NCBI GenBank assembly: GCA_964035545.1
Contig: OZ037770.1
Coordinates: 1,066,001-1,130,000 of the forward strand
Direction of reading: 5' to 3'
Source of the DNA: Bugula neritina
Lineage: Eukaryota > Bryozoa > Gymnolaemata > Cheilostomatida > Bugulidae
DNA: 64,000 bases
Part shown: in pieces, positions 18,601 through 33,576 of the stretch
Numbering within the stretch: the stretch's first letter is position 1
Layout of the letters: each line of letters opens with the position of its first letter
Position numbers and translations under genes: made by a program
The notes under the pieces: model-generated
What the model was told of the DNA's origin: nothing
Seen by the model: the letters and a program-made list of their open reading frames with translations, nothing else
The model's database searches: none

Positions 18601-20540
18601 AAGTTTTTATAATTTGCTACAATTCAATCAAGAACACAAGTTTTTCCCTCTTTCTTGCTGCACCTTATACCTCCATCAAGCTAAAATCAGTCCAAGTGAA
18701 AACTTAGACACGCACATATTTTTAATAAAGCTTGGAAACTGATAATTGCTATAATATATTAACTTGAATGTGGTATAGCCACGGTAAGGTTTGTTCCTTT
18801 AAACTGTTTGAAAGTGCACTATATATAGGCATGCCTGTAAATAGTAAATTAAGTGTGAAATATATAACTATAACATAATAATTATATTCATCATAAGATA
18901 TTACTTTTACTTTCATGTAACCCATTATTTGGCTCACTGAATATCATGAGCAGATTTCATACTCGATCATATAGTTATATCATGGTATAGAGATACACTG
19001 CAGAAGTTTGAACTAGCATTTTCAGCTATCAATGTAGAAATCTGCAAAGCTATTATTTAAGACAGGAGGGTTTACCACAAACTAGCATATCTGAGTAATA
19101 AAACACAACCTATGCTGCTGCCGCAATGAAATCCTTATATCACCAAGTGGCTTAATTAGAGTACCAGGTTTTTAACTACAATTTCAAATCAAAGCGTCAG
19201 TGCTAATATGCAGGGGCAATACCAGATATATGAACATAATAACTGAAAGAAAAGGGGGGGGGATAGTGATTATCCTATAAAACAGCCCAGAATGTAGAAA
19301 TAGAGAAATTGGAAATATAGCCTGTGTTATAGATCGAGGATCAATATTACAACAGATTACCAACTCACATCTCAAACCTAAACCCTCGTTACTGTAGAAG
19401 TTGAACTTTCTTACCTGATGAAAGCCCTGAGCTAGAATAGACCTATAATGTGACTAGCTTACCTGTAGTCCAACTGCCGTCACTAAACTAATCAGGCTCT
19501 AGTTCATAGAGATAAGCCGAGAGTTTTCCTATTTACCAACGAGATAACAGGTTCCTATGTAGCTAGAGGTATACTGAATATATGGAAAAGGTTGCTTATA
19601 GCATAAAGATAATAACAAGCTTACTTCGTTGTAACAATCAGGTAAGATAGTTAACACGCTGGCATTGATTATACCTTCGGTTTATCTACCTTCATCATAA
19701 TAAGCAAGCATTTAACATCAAAAAGGATATTGCTTAATAAACTAATAAATAGTTAACTATAGGTAGTATAGTAGTTGTACTATAACAATCAGAACTATAA
19801 ACTTTATGCCTTAGTAAGTTGCTAGCACACAAATAGTCACAACACTCTGTCATAATTTGTCACAAAGCTGTGACAAGCAAGTGAACACTGGCGATTTATA
19901 AACCACTCAAGAAAGGAATGCCATGAAGTTTTGGTGTTGATAAAAACTCTACAAACAGTAGGTACTTTAAAATTATGTGTTGATTGAATCCTTATTGTTT
20001 TAAAAACTGATTCGTTGATTGACTAAATTTGAATATTATATGTCTTTTCGAAATATTTGGCAGCTAATTCAAAGTTTAACTGTAATGATGCAATCAAAAC
20101 ACAGTAAATAAAACATTATGATATGTAATTATAAGATGTATGTGTTTGCATGTATGGGCAGCACGTATAAATATCAACGAAAAATTAATCTAAACATTTT
20201 ATTCAATACTCTTAGGGCTACCAAACGGGACAAAGCGGAGATAGGTGAAAATTTTATTCAATAGCATGGAGTGGATAAAACACCGCTATGCGTTTAAGCA
20301 CGCACTCTCAGCACACAATTGTAGCTATATATAATTATCATCATATGTACATAAATATATCTACTGATTAGAACTTAAATAAGGACTAAAGAATAATTGC
20401 TGTATACTAATAATTATGGTAATACATTAGGCCCTCTGTAATTACGTAAGGGTAAGGCACTTTTGTTGAACAATAAAATAAGTATGATCCCAAGTCTAAT
20501 AGACATAGTAATAGATAAAGACACCAACTTTATTTCTTAC

Positions 20541-20686
20541 CTTACGGTGTTGTACATTTGATGACATCATATTGTAGATTCCGGTAAATAATGATCCCGT
20601 AAACAGTTCTTTGTAATCCTTGGCAAAAGATAGAGCCACACGGTCAGATGTTTGTTGAGATACAAGCAAACTATTTTGACATTCAC
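20541..20686 (-). pseudogene. isolated exon-like segment, unknown gene
   Basis: On the minus strand an open 146 bp segment lies between a TACAAG acceptor and an AAG|GTAAGAA donor (phase 1 in, phase 0 out). The translation includes SDRVALSFAKDYKELFTGS. A decayed copy with an in-frame stop lies at 37547-37712 (minus). No partner exons were found, so it is either an exon of an unseen gene or part of a repeat. Confidence 0.35.
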
Positions 20687-20699
20687 CTTGTAAAAGTCA

Positions 20700-22258
<1,559 letters not shown>

Positions 22259-22316
22259 GCTCTCACTTAATGCTCAGCAATGACATTCAGTGATTGAGCT
22301 CTCTCACCATGGTCAC

Positions 22317-22401
22317 AAACTCAAGCTGCTAGCATTTTGCAAGGCTCGTGACTCCTAGGCGACCCCTAGAGTCACTTGAGCTCTCTGGCTTGAGTTTACA
22401 C
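22317..22401. repeat. nested imperfect palindrome
   Basis: Outer arms CAAACTCAAGC and GCTTGAGTTTA enclose an inner hairpin GTGACTCCTAGG...CCCTAGAGTCAC. It lies between two (TA)n arrays and just upstream of the hammerhead motif, possibly within the same element. Confidence 0.7.
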
Positions 22402-22470
22402 ACCTTTTAAATATGCTTTAGTAGAAACATAAGTTTTACTATTGCGAAGGTGTGGGCCATGGCACTCTGT

Positions 22471-22517
22471 TCTGTGCTGATGAGGGGACAAACCCCGAAA
22501 CAGCTGCTGTCCACAGA
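22471..22517 (+). ncRNA. type I hammerhead ribozyme
   Basis: All parts are in order: stem I TCTGTG (22471-22476), core CTGATGA (22477-22483), stem II GGGG/CCCC with a 5-base loop, core GAA (22497-22499), stem III ACAG/CTGT with loop CTG (22500-22510), cleavage base C22511, and stem I 3' strand CACAGA (22512-22517) fully complementary to the 5' strand. Metazoan copies of this type are usually carried by Penelope-like or other small retroelements. Here both sides run into (TA)n. Confidence 0.8.
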
Positions 22518-22523
22518 TTGAGG

Positions 22524-22735
<212 letters not shown>

Positions 22736-22858
22736 AAATGAGTGTTTATAAAACGTTACTAGAGTGCTCTATAGAAATAAATCTAGAGCACTGAAATAGA
22801 ATCATAGTGGCTAATTTATCTGACGAGTGCACATCGTTCTTGTGTACGAAACTACTAG

Positions 22859-25774
<2,916 letters not shown>

Positions 25775-26009
25775 CTGAAAATAGAGAGCAGCTATATAAA
25801 AAGTCTAATATTACAGGAACACCCAACATATATTACAAATTCTTTTCATAAAACTGTATTATATATAACATACAATTATACTCCCATTACATATTGGGCA
25901 ACACCATGCAGTGCTATTAGTACTGGTATATTATACAAACTTTTTGGAGATGCAAATTATAATGATTTCTCAAAAAGAAAAGTAATTTTCCCTATAAGGT
26001 TCAACTAGA

Positions 26010-26234
26010 GGGGGGCAGGCAACTGAGGGCCCCAGGGTCACCTGTGGCCCTTTGCCCATTTTTCAGTGGCCCTTTTAATGCTTAAGCTAAGTAAAAACTG
26101 TTTATATATGCATATAGGCTCGATGCCAATTTATACCCAGATATAATAAAATTTAGTAGTGTAAAATATTGTGGCCCTTTGTTTTGGCTGATTTCTGAAC
26201 TTGGCCGTCATGCAAAAGAAGTTGCCTGCCCTTG
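26010..26234. mobile_element. hAT-like MITE with target-site duplication
   Basis: Inverted ends GGGGGGCAGGCAACT and AGTTGCCTGCCCTTG, and the same interior as the element at 12485-12714. AACTAGA at 26003-26009 and 26235-26241 is a matching flanking duplication (8 bp with one mismatch). Confidence 0.75.
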
Positions 26235-26283
26235 AACTAGAACCGAGTCTTACAAGAGTGGAACATCTGACACTAGTTTTTAC

Positions 26284-27087
26284 GGGACGGAGCAATATTC
26301 CGAAGGCCCATTAGTCCGAAGGTCCATTAGTCCGAAGGTCCATTAGTCCGAAGGTCCATTAGTCCGAAGGTCCATTAGTCCGAAGGTCCATTAGTCCGAA
26401 AATTAGTAGACACATGATAGTAAAGAGCATCCTCACTGCGAATATCATTGATTTCACTCACAATATAGTTTAAGTTCTTGCTCTGTTAATACTGTATGTG
26501 GGTGGCCTGCGTGTTGCCTACTTGTGATTGTTTAGCCTGAGATTACACTATGACCAGAAAACAGCTGCATCATCTATCAACATTCCATTACGGCTGCTTT
26601 ATAAACAAAGTACACAGCAAGCTATTCACTAGCTTGTCAGCTAACAAGCCTGTAATTAATAATGTAATAAAAATCACATTTGCAGTGTATAAATCACTTA
26701 TATTTTATAGAAAATCTATAAAAGCTATTGAAAATTTCAAAAAAGTTGCTTTGAGGAACAGAAAGATCTACAACATGGTTTTTAAATTTCGATTCTATAG
26801 CACAATTAGGTGAGGTTTTATTTGGCTCGACTGAATTCTTATATACTAATAGTGTGGCCCCAGCCAGGCAGTTACATCTAGAAGGTTGCCCTTATCTACA
26901 TATCTTATGGATATGTTTGGTTTGGTATATTATGGTGTGCAGCTTTGGTTATTTGATTTTAGAGTAGTGTCCAGGATGTTTATAATTTTTAGTTTTCAAT
27001 GCATTTTTACAGATATCCCTAATTAAAGATATTTTTAATTACAAAGAGATATTTTCAATTGAAATAGATATATGTATAATTTAATTA
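26284..27087 (+). repeat. left terminal inverted repeat of the MULE
   Basis: Inverted match to 32773-33576. Includes the 16 bp tandem repeat (unit GGTCCATTAGTCCGAA, 26293-26402) and an 87-codon ORF (26550-26813) that recurs identically in the other arm. Confidence 0.9.
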
Positions 27088-27796
27088 ATATAATAATGCA
27101 GTTTAGCAGCTTACAGATAATTAAAGAGATTGTATGTGATACCAAATAATTAACTACCAAGCCAGAGATTTATACTATTACATTCAATAGCAAAATTCTA
27201 AAACAAACCATTATTTTTTGATGCTAACTTCAAATGCAACCTTTTTTTATAAGTTATGAGGTGCCCGGTAATTTTTTACAAAAATACAGTACAGTAGACA
27301 CAAAATGTTTGCTTGGCTTTAATTTTACCGGTTTCATGTTTTTACTTTAGTTGTTCAGTTTATAAATAGTCAACATTAAGGGCCTATATAAGCTGACTGA
27401 CTGTAGCTAGAACAGAATTGCAGTCCCCTGTCATTTTTACACTAACTGTAAAATAAGTAATACTTATTAAATGCTAGTAATTTATATAAAAATAGCCAAA
27501 AACAAAAAAATAATAAAAAAACTAATACAAAAAGTTACAATTAACCTGTTCTATTGAAGCACATTCCAACATTAAATAAATAATAAATTTTATAAATGAT
27601 AAAAAGATTTATAATGAATTTTTTAAAATTATATTTAGCAAACATCAGTATATCCTAGATGCAAAATTACAATGGTTTGCTAGAAACAACACCGGCATGG
27701 TAGTCCCTAGTAACTTAAGTCTTAAATCGAAACTTGGAGGAAGATTTTACCTATTTTCATTTAGTTATGAGTAGCCTATATATATGAGTAGCATAT

Positions 27797-27801
27797 ATAT
27801 T

Positions 27802-27854
<53 letters not shown>
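27797..27854. repeat. (TA)n(TG)n microsatellite
   Basis: TA repeats running into about 16 TG repeats, directly next to the foldback element. Confidence 0.9.
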
Positions 27855-27858
<4 letters not shown>

Positions 27859-28211
27859 CAGTAGCTGGCAGCATGTTTACATGCACACTGTGTGTATGCT
27901 GTTTCATAGTCCATCGTCATAGCATATTAATAGCTCCTAAACAAATAAACAAAAATGATGTGTTCCAGATCCCATTGATCACCCAAATTGCACCACCAGC
28001 CCCAAGTAATTCCAAATAAGGGAACAGAAATATTCTGGCGGATTTGTTGTCTTAGGCTTTTGCAATACACTTGATTCATTGATTGTGGCTTTTGCTGCGC
28101 AGTTGTAGGAATTTATTGTTTTGTTTAGGAGCTATTAATATGCTATGACGATGGACTATGAAACACGCATACACACAGTGTGCATGTAAACATGCTGCCA
28201 GCTACTGCTAC
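27855..28211. mobile_element. foldback element inside the MULE
   Basis: Inverted arms of about 95 bp starting GTAGCAGTAGCTGGCAGCAT (27855-27949 and 28118-28211), with about 170 bp between. It is flanked by (TA)n/(TG)n on the left and (TA)n (28214-28302) on the right. No coding capacity is seen. Confidence 0.75.
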
Positions 28212-28213
28212 GA

Positions 28214-28221
28214 TATGTGTA

Positions 28222-28302
<81 letters not shown>
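28214..28302. repeat. (TA)n microsatellite
   Basis: About 85 bp of TA repeats between the foldback element and the Penelope-like element. Confidence 0.9.
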
Positions 28303-28304
<2 letters not shown>

Positions 28305-28356
28305 TATAAGTATAAAGGTTGCAATTGACTAAGATATTTTATTTAAAATCAATTAT

Positions 28357-28410
28357 ATCACCTACAAATTTGTTTCGTAGCATGAAATTACTGCCACTCA
28401 TCAGGGTGAT
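28357..28410 (-). ncRNA. type I hammerhead ribozyme (left arm)
   Basis: Exact inverted copy of the ribozyme at 29044-29097, read on the minus strand: stem I ATCACC/GGTGAT, core CTGATGA, stem II GTGGCA/TGCTAC, core GAA, and the short stem III ACAAATTTGT. Confidence 0.85.
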
Positions 28411-28500
28411 GTATAAAATAGTGAAACAACAGAATTGGAATGTAAAAAATGTATGGATTTAAAATATAGCTAGAGTATTAAAAGCAAAAATAGGCATTAT

Positions 28501-28933
28501 CATAAAACATGCAATTGCATAAGGAAACCAAGCTGCCCACTGAATGGCAAGTGCTTACTCTCTAATATTATCTACCAGGCCACCATAACATCACCAAACA
28601 GCTCAAATACATACATCGGACTATGTGAAACCAACTTTAAAAAGCGCCTATACAATCACACCTGCTCTTTTAAGCATAAAAGAAACAGAAATGCAACAGA
28701 GTTGAGTAAGCATATAATTATGGTATCTAAATGACAAAGGCACCAGCTACACAATCAACTGGAAGATCATTAGTCATGTGCCCAGCTATAACCCCAACTC
28801 TAAACGTTGCATGCTATGCATTTTAGAAAAATATTATATTATATGCAAACCCAGTCTATGTACATTAAATAAAAGATCTGAGTTAACATCAACATGCAGG
28901 CATAGCTCTAAATTTTACTTGAACCGGTTCTAA
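28501..28933 (+). pseudogene. Penelope-type GIY-YIG endonuclease domain remnant
   Basis: The frame from 28501 reads through a CxC and CPLNGKC zinc-binding-like segment, then NIIYQATIT and TYIGLCETNFKKR (GIY and YIG motifs plus catalytic Arg), then ATELSKHI. A one-base shift near 28717-28720 moves to the frame continuing with W.L.DK, CMLC..EK and LNKRSEL up to the stop at 28931-28933. This is the C-terminal endonuclease of Penelope-like elements that nicks target DNA. No reverse transcriptase sequence is present and the frameshift shows decay. Confidence 0.85.
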
Positions 28934-29043
28934 TACATGAGCTTTGTTTTAAGATAATGCCTATTTTTGCTTTTAATACTCTAGCTATATCTTAAATCCA
29001 TACATTTTTTACATTCCAATTCTGTTGTTTCACTATTTTATAC

Positions 29044-29097
29044 ATCACCCTGATGAGTGGCAGTAATTTCATGCTACGAAACAAATTTGTAGGTGAT
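29044..29097 (+). ncRNA. type I hammerhead ribozyme (right arm)
   Basis: Stem I 5' ATCACC (29044-29049), core CTGATGA (29050-29056), stem II GTGGCA/TGCTAC with a 9-base loop (one G-U pair), core GAA (29078-29080), stem III ACAAATTTGT (29081-29090), predicted cleavage after A29091, stem I 3' GGTGAT (29092-29097). Type I hammerheads are known in the pLTRs of Penelope-like elements. Confidence 0.85.
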
Positions 29098-29219
29098 ATA
29101 ATTGATTTTAAATAAAAGATCTTAATCAATTACAACTTTCACACTTATAGTATTTAGCTCAATTTTCATAGAAAATTTTGAGCACTATTTGATAACTGGT
29201 ATCATAATATACATTTTAC

Positions 29220-29224
<5 letters not shown>

Positions 29225-29273
<49 letters not shown>
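29225..29273. repeat. (TA)n microsatellite
   Basis: TA repeats on one side of the hammerhead fragment at 29274-29312. Confidence 0.9.
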
Positions 29274-29277
<4 letters not shown>

Positions 29278-29309
29278 AATCTGTGGACAGCAGCTGTTTC
29301 GGGATTTGT

Positions 29310-29312
<3 letters not shown>
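29274..29312 (-). ncRNA. truncated hammerhead ribozyme copy
   Basis: Minus strand matches 22486-22522 almost exactly (GGACAAATCCCGAAAC, then AGCTGCTGTCCACAGATTGA), but the 5' strand of stem I and the CTGATGA core are missing. It cannot fold into an active ribozyme alone. (TA)n on both sides. Confidence 0.75.
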
Positions 29313-29482
<170 letters not shown>

Positions 29483-29829
29483 GGTACACACAAATATATA
29501 TAACTGTAATGGACTATACACAACAGCTGCCAAAGGTCATCATTGAACAGCTGACTAAGCTGGAACTGTTCAAATCATAGCAGCATGTTAATGAGAAATT
29601 TATAGTATGGCAACACACTCATAGGACTTGCAACAATGTTGTAAGCAGGAAGCTGGGGGCAGTCATCCGGATGTTTGTCAGAGGGTGATTCTGCCGGGTT
29701 GGAGCTGGCCAGATTTAGTTGCGAAAGTTTGATGTTTACCCAAGTCCTGGTGTATATAAGATGCTGTCTTTTCTGTTCAGTTATAGAGGTTTTTAGCTTG
29801 TAAAGAGGAGAAATACACAATAACATTAA

Positions 29830-32595
29830 ATTCCAAGTGATCACACTAGTCATTATGACCTTCATCCAAACGGAGGGAAAATTTTGATTAACGATGGGTA
29901 CAGATACCAAAAAAACAAAATGACAAGCCATAAGATATTCTGGAGATGTTGGCGGACAGCCTGTAGAGCTTCTCTTCAAACTGATTTGTTTAATCTAGAG
30001 GAGGAAAATCCTAACATCACAATATTGCAGGTATGTCAATGCATTTTGATTGTTGGAACAGAAAAAAATATAATGTATATGTAATAGATTCACTATTTCA
30101 TGCCAGTTTTAAAATTTCTACACTAGCCTGGTCATAATTTCACCATTTGTATAGGAAGAGATGTTAACAAGATTGCTTAAAGGTAGCAGTGATTATGATA
30201 ATAATAAGCTACATATATCACTCTATAACTGTATTTATTAATTGTTGCCCCACTTCGCTTTGTTTCTATTGTTACTTTTTCACATGCATTACTATTATAA
30301 TCATTTTCAGTCACTCTGGCATTGTCCTGAATTTTCTCATAAGTTTTAAGATGATCAAGCATTTTCGGCATCATCTTGTGGTTGATTTAATTATTATTAC
30401 TTCTAAATTATACAACTTTAGGTTGCAGAACATAAAAATCACGGTCAAGAAAATGACCTCATCGCATCATCAGCTCTAGCAGAGCAAATGCTAAAAGAGG
30501 TAGAAAGAGATCCAAGTAAGCCAACTAAAAGAATTTTTGACGAAACTGTTCAACGGAACATAAATGTTGATCAAGTTCCAGAGTATCATAAAGTGAAGTC
30601 AATATTAGTGAGAAAGAGAGCTTCGCTGAACCCTGCCATACCTCATGAAATATCTGATGTGGAATTGGTAGGACAATGGAAAAGAACATGGGCAGGGAGC
30701 AGATTTCTCTCCCACCAAGATAATGAGTGGGGGATCCTTGTATTCGGAACAAAAAAGAATTTCAAGATGTTGCAACAATGTAACATTGTGTATGTTGATG
30801 GGACATTTAAAACTTGCCCACTACCTTACAAACAGTTTATGACGATTCATGGGTTATTTCATGGAAGACCTCTACCATTTGTAATGGCCCTCATGGGGGG
30901 AAAGACAGTGGGACAGTATAGGCAGCTGTTTCAGCATGTTAAAAGCAAAGTGAGGGAAGCAACAGGCCACCATTGGCGCCCAAGAACAATAGTATCTGAC
31001 TTTGAAATTTCTCTTATCACAGCTATTGAAACAGAGATGCCCCAAGTCAGAACATCTGGATGCTACTTCCATTTTTGCCAAAGCATGTGGCGTAGAATAC
31101 AGAATGTTGGCCTCAGTAGGGGTTACAGGCACTGTAGCCGCCTTCGAAAACATGTTAGGAAATTTATGGCTATTGGATACTTGCCTCCGGCATTGGTCCG
31201 ACAAAATTTTCGATTGCTAGCCACTTCAAACTCAACACAGCAATTAATAGCCCGCCACCCTGCTCTGTTAGAGTTCATCACATATATAGAACGAAATTAT
31301 TTAAATGGACAGTTTCCTCCAGCCTTTTGGAATGTATTCCACCGGAATGGTGACTCAAGAACCAACAATCATGTTGAAGGTAATTTTATTGTTCTCCCAG
31401 TCAACGAAAATATATTTGTAAACGAAGAAAGTATGCAATATAGCCATATATTAGCTTTCAGCTAATGAGTTTTCCTCTCTTACACAATTGCCTTAGCTGC
31501 TGTTTGAGCTTATTTATGGGGCTTAGTCTGCCATAGCTCAAATAATTAAATGTTTTTTAGTGGTTAAATTTTACTTGCCCAGATAAAATATCTGGAAATT
31601 CCCAAATAGTATTTTGTGTCTAGGTTAGGTAAAACCTGATGAATCTAAAATTGAAGTTATTAAAAATAATAGGTGTTTGGTATTTAAAAATTTGAATAAT
31701 TTCCAGCAATTTCTTTTTATCAAAGGTTTGCTCAAAAAGTCACAGTTTTTGTTAATAATTTATTTCCATTTTTTAGCTTTTAACTTTGTTGCTTTACTGT
31801 CCAAAAGAATTAAAATTACTTGGCGTTATTTATCCTGAATAAAGTCGAAATTGAAGTAAGCATTCCTGCATACACTTATGTTAGCAATAAAAGCTTTATT
31901 TATTAATCTCTATTCATAGTAGTGTATTAGAAGGAGAAATTTGAATTAATGGTAATAACTTTTGCAAATGAAATTAAAAATATTCGGAAAAAGTCCAAAA
32001 GAGCTTTGAATAAAATTTGTTCAACTGATCTGAGAATAAAGTACCTGATGGCGTAAGTGCTAGTTAAGTTGTTTTTATTGCGAGAGGTGCGCAAATACAA
32101 GTATTTGAAAAAACTGCTGCAGGTATAAGTCATATGTATACATGTTTTTAATATAAAAGTATTTTCAAAGGAGGCACTAGAATAATTAATTTAAAAGGTG
32201 ATTAATTATATGTTCCCATTTAACAATAGGGTAGTCATATATTGTATACATTGGTTACATATATAGACTAGCCAAACTAATTATAAATATATACTAAGCA
32301 AAGATGATAAAAATGTATTTATATAATTCCAGGGTTTCACTGCAGATGGAACGATACTGTTGGAGTTCGGCATCCATCATTGTGGTATTTCCTAAGGAAA
32401 CTTAAAGATGAACAACGACTGCTTAATGTTTCATCTGCTGCTGCAAGAAGAGGAGAGGCACCACTACCAAAAAGGCGAAAATGGAGAGAGCTGGAAAGGA
32501 GAATTGAAGCACTGAAGGCAGACTATAATAATGGGGATAGAGATCTGACGAGTTACTGGAGTGCCATAACTTATGCAATAAAGGCATATGTTTAA
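29830..32595 (+). CDS. MULE transposase with N-terminal FLYWCH zinc finger
   Basis: DDE transposase of the surrounding Mutator-like element. Visible exons: 29830-30030 (open from a stop at 29827; no ATG before the finger, so a further 5' exon is likely), 30422-31379 and 32333-32595 (stop 32593-32595), phases 0 and 1. Exon 1 encodes a FLYWCH-type finger (GGKILINDGYRYQKNK, WRCWRTACRASL). Exon 2 encodes the MULE catalytic core: YVDGTFKTCP (first Asp), IVSDFEISLI (second Asp), GCYFHFCQSMWRRIQ, and TNNHVEG with the expected Glu at the exon end. Exon 3 encodes the C-terminus. The core shows no stop or frameshift, so it may still be active. The 1 kb intron 2 is unusually long for this element. Confidence 0.85.
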
Positions 32596-32772
32596 CTGAC
32601 TACATAGATGTTTCAGATAGTATTAAACTTTTACTGATGTTTTATTTGTGAAAATCATTTATTTGATATAATATATTATTGGTCACAGAGAACTAAATAA
32701 TGGTGTACATGCAGTTAGATGTATATCATATCCTATAATTATTAGAGATACAAATCCACTGAAAATACATTT

Positions 32773-33576
32773 AGTTAAATTATGCATATATCAGTTTCAA
32801 TTAAAAATATCTCTTTGTGATTAAAAATATCTTTAATTAGAGATATCTGTAAAAATGCATTGAAAACTAAAAATTATAAACATCCTGGACACTACTCTAA
32901 AATCAAATAACCAAAGCTGCACACCATAATATACCAAACCAAACATATCCACAAGATATGTAGATAAGGGCAACCTTCTAGCTGTAACTGCCTGGCTGGG
33001 GCCACACTATTAGTAAATAAGAATTCAGTCGAGCCAAATAAAACCTCACCTAATTGTGCTATAGAATCGAAATTTAAAAACCATGTTGTAGATCTTTCTG
33101 TTCCTCAAAGCAACTTTTTTGAAATTTTCAATAGCTTTTATAGATTTTCTATAAAATATAAGTGATTTATACACTGCAAATGTGATTTTTATTACATTAT
33201 TAATTACAGGCTTGTTAGCTGACAAGCTAGTGAATAGCTTGCTGTGTACTTTGTTTATAAAGCAGCCGTAATGGAATGTTGATAGATGATGCAGCTGTTT
33301 TCTGGTCATAGTGTAATCTCAGGCTAAACAATCACAAGTAGGCAACACGCAGGCCACCCACATACAGTATTAACAGAGCAAGAACTTAAACTATATTGTG
33401 AGTGAAATCAATGATATTCGCAGTGAGGATGCTCTTTACTATCATGTGTCTACTAATTTTCGGACTAATGGACCTTCGGACTAATGGACCTTCGGACTAA
33501 TGGACCTTCGGACTAATGGACCTTCGGACTAATGGACCTTCGGACTAATGGGCCTTCGGAATATTGACTAGTCACC
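32773..33576 (-). repeat. right terminal inverted repeat of the MULE
   Basis: Mirror copy of the left arm with six 16 bp repeats at about 33458-33560. A few substitutions relative to the left arm were seen (for example at the counterparts of 26870-26910). Confidence 0.9.

Larger units (their letters stand above)
16688..20540. other. intergenic, no complete gene
   Basis: Upstream of GT11 gene A. Contains a possible retroelement fragment (about 17900-18110) and a tRNA-like repeat (about 18405-18600). Otherwise AT-rich without supported ORFs; a G run lies near 19254. Confidence 0.5.
28303..29151 (+). mobile_element. truncated Penelope-like element with inverted ends
   Basis: Arms of about 205 bp (28303-28508 and 28947-29151) are inverted copies. 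Each arm contains a hammerhead ribozyme, and between them lies a C-terminal GIY-YIG endonuclease coding remnant. This is the expected make-up of an endonuclease-bearing Penelope-like retroelement that lost its reverse transcriptase through 5' truncation. It is nested in the MULE between (TA)n arrays. Confidence 0.85.

Noticed and set aside
20541-20686. Glypican-like identity for the orphan exon
   Set aside because: A loose resemblance to the helical N-lobe, but the cysteines and spacing do not fit.
26293-26402. Regular 16 bp repeats resembling a CRISPR array
   Set aside because: Units are directly adjacent without spacers and form the tip of a transposon in a eukaryotic genome.
29575-29979. 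134-codon minus-strand ORF
   Set aside because: Overlaps the FLYWCH exon of the transposase in antisense and shows no domain.
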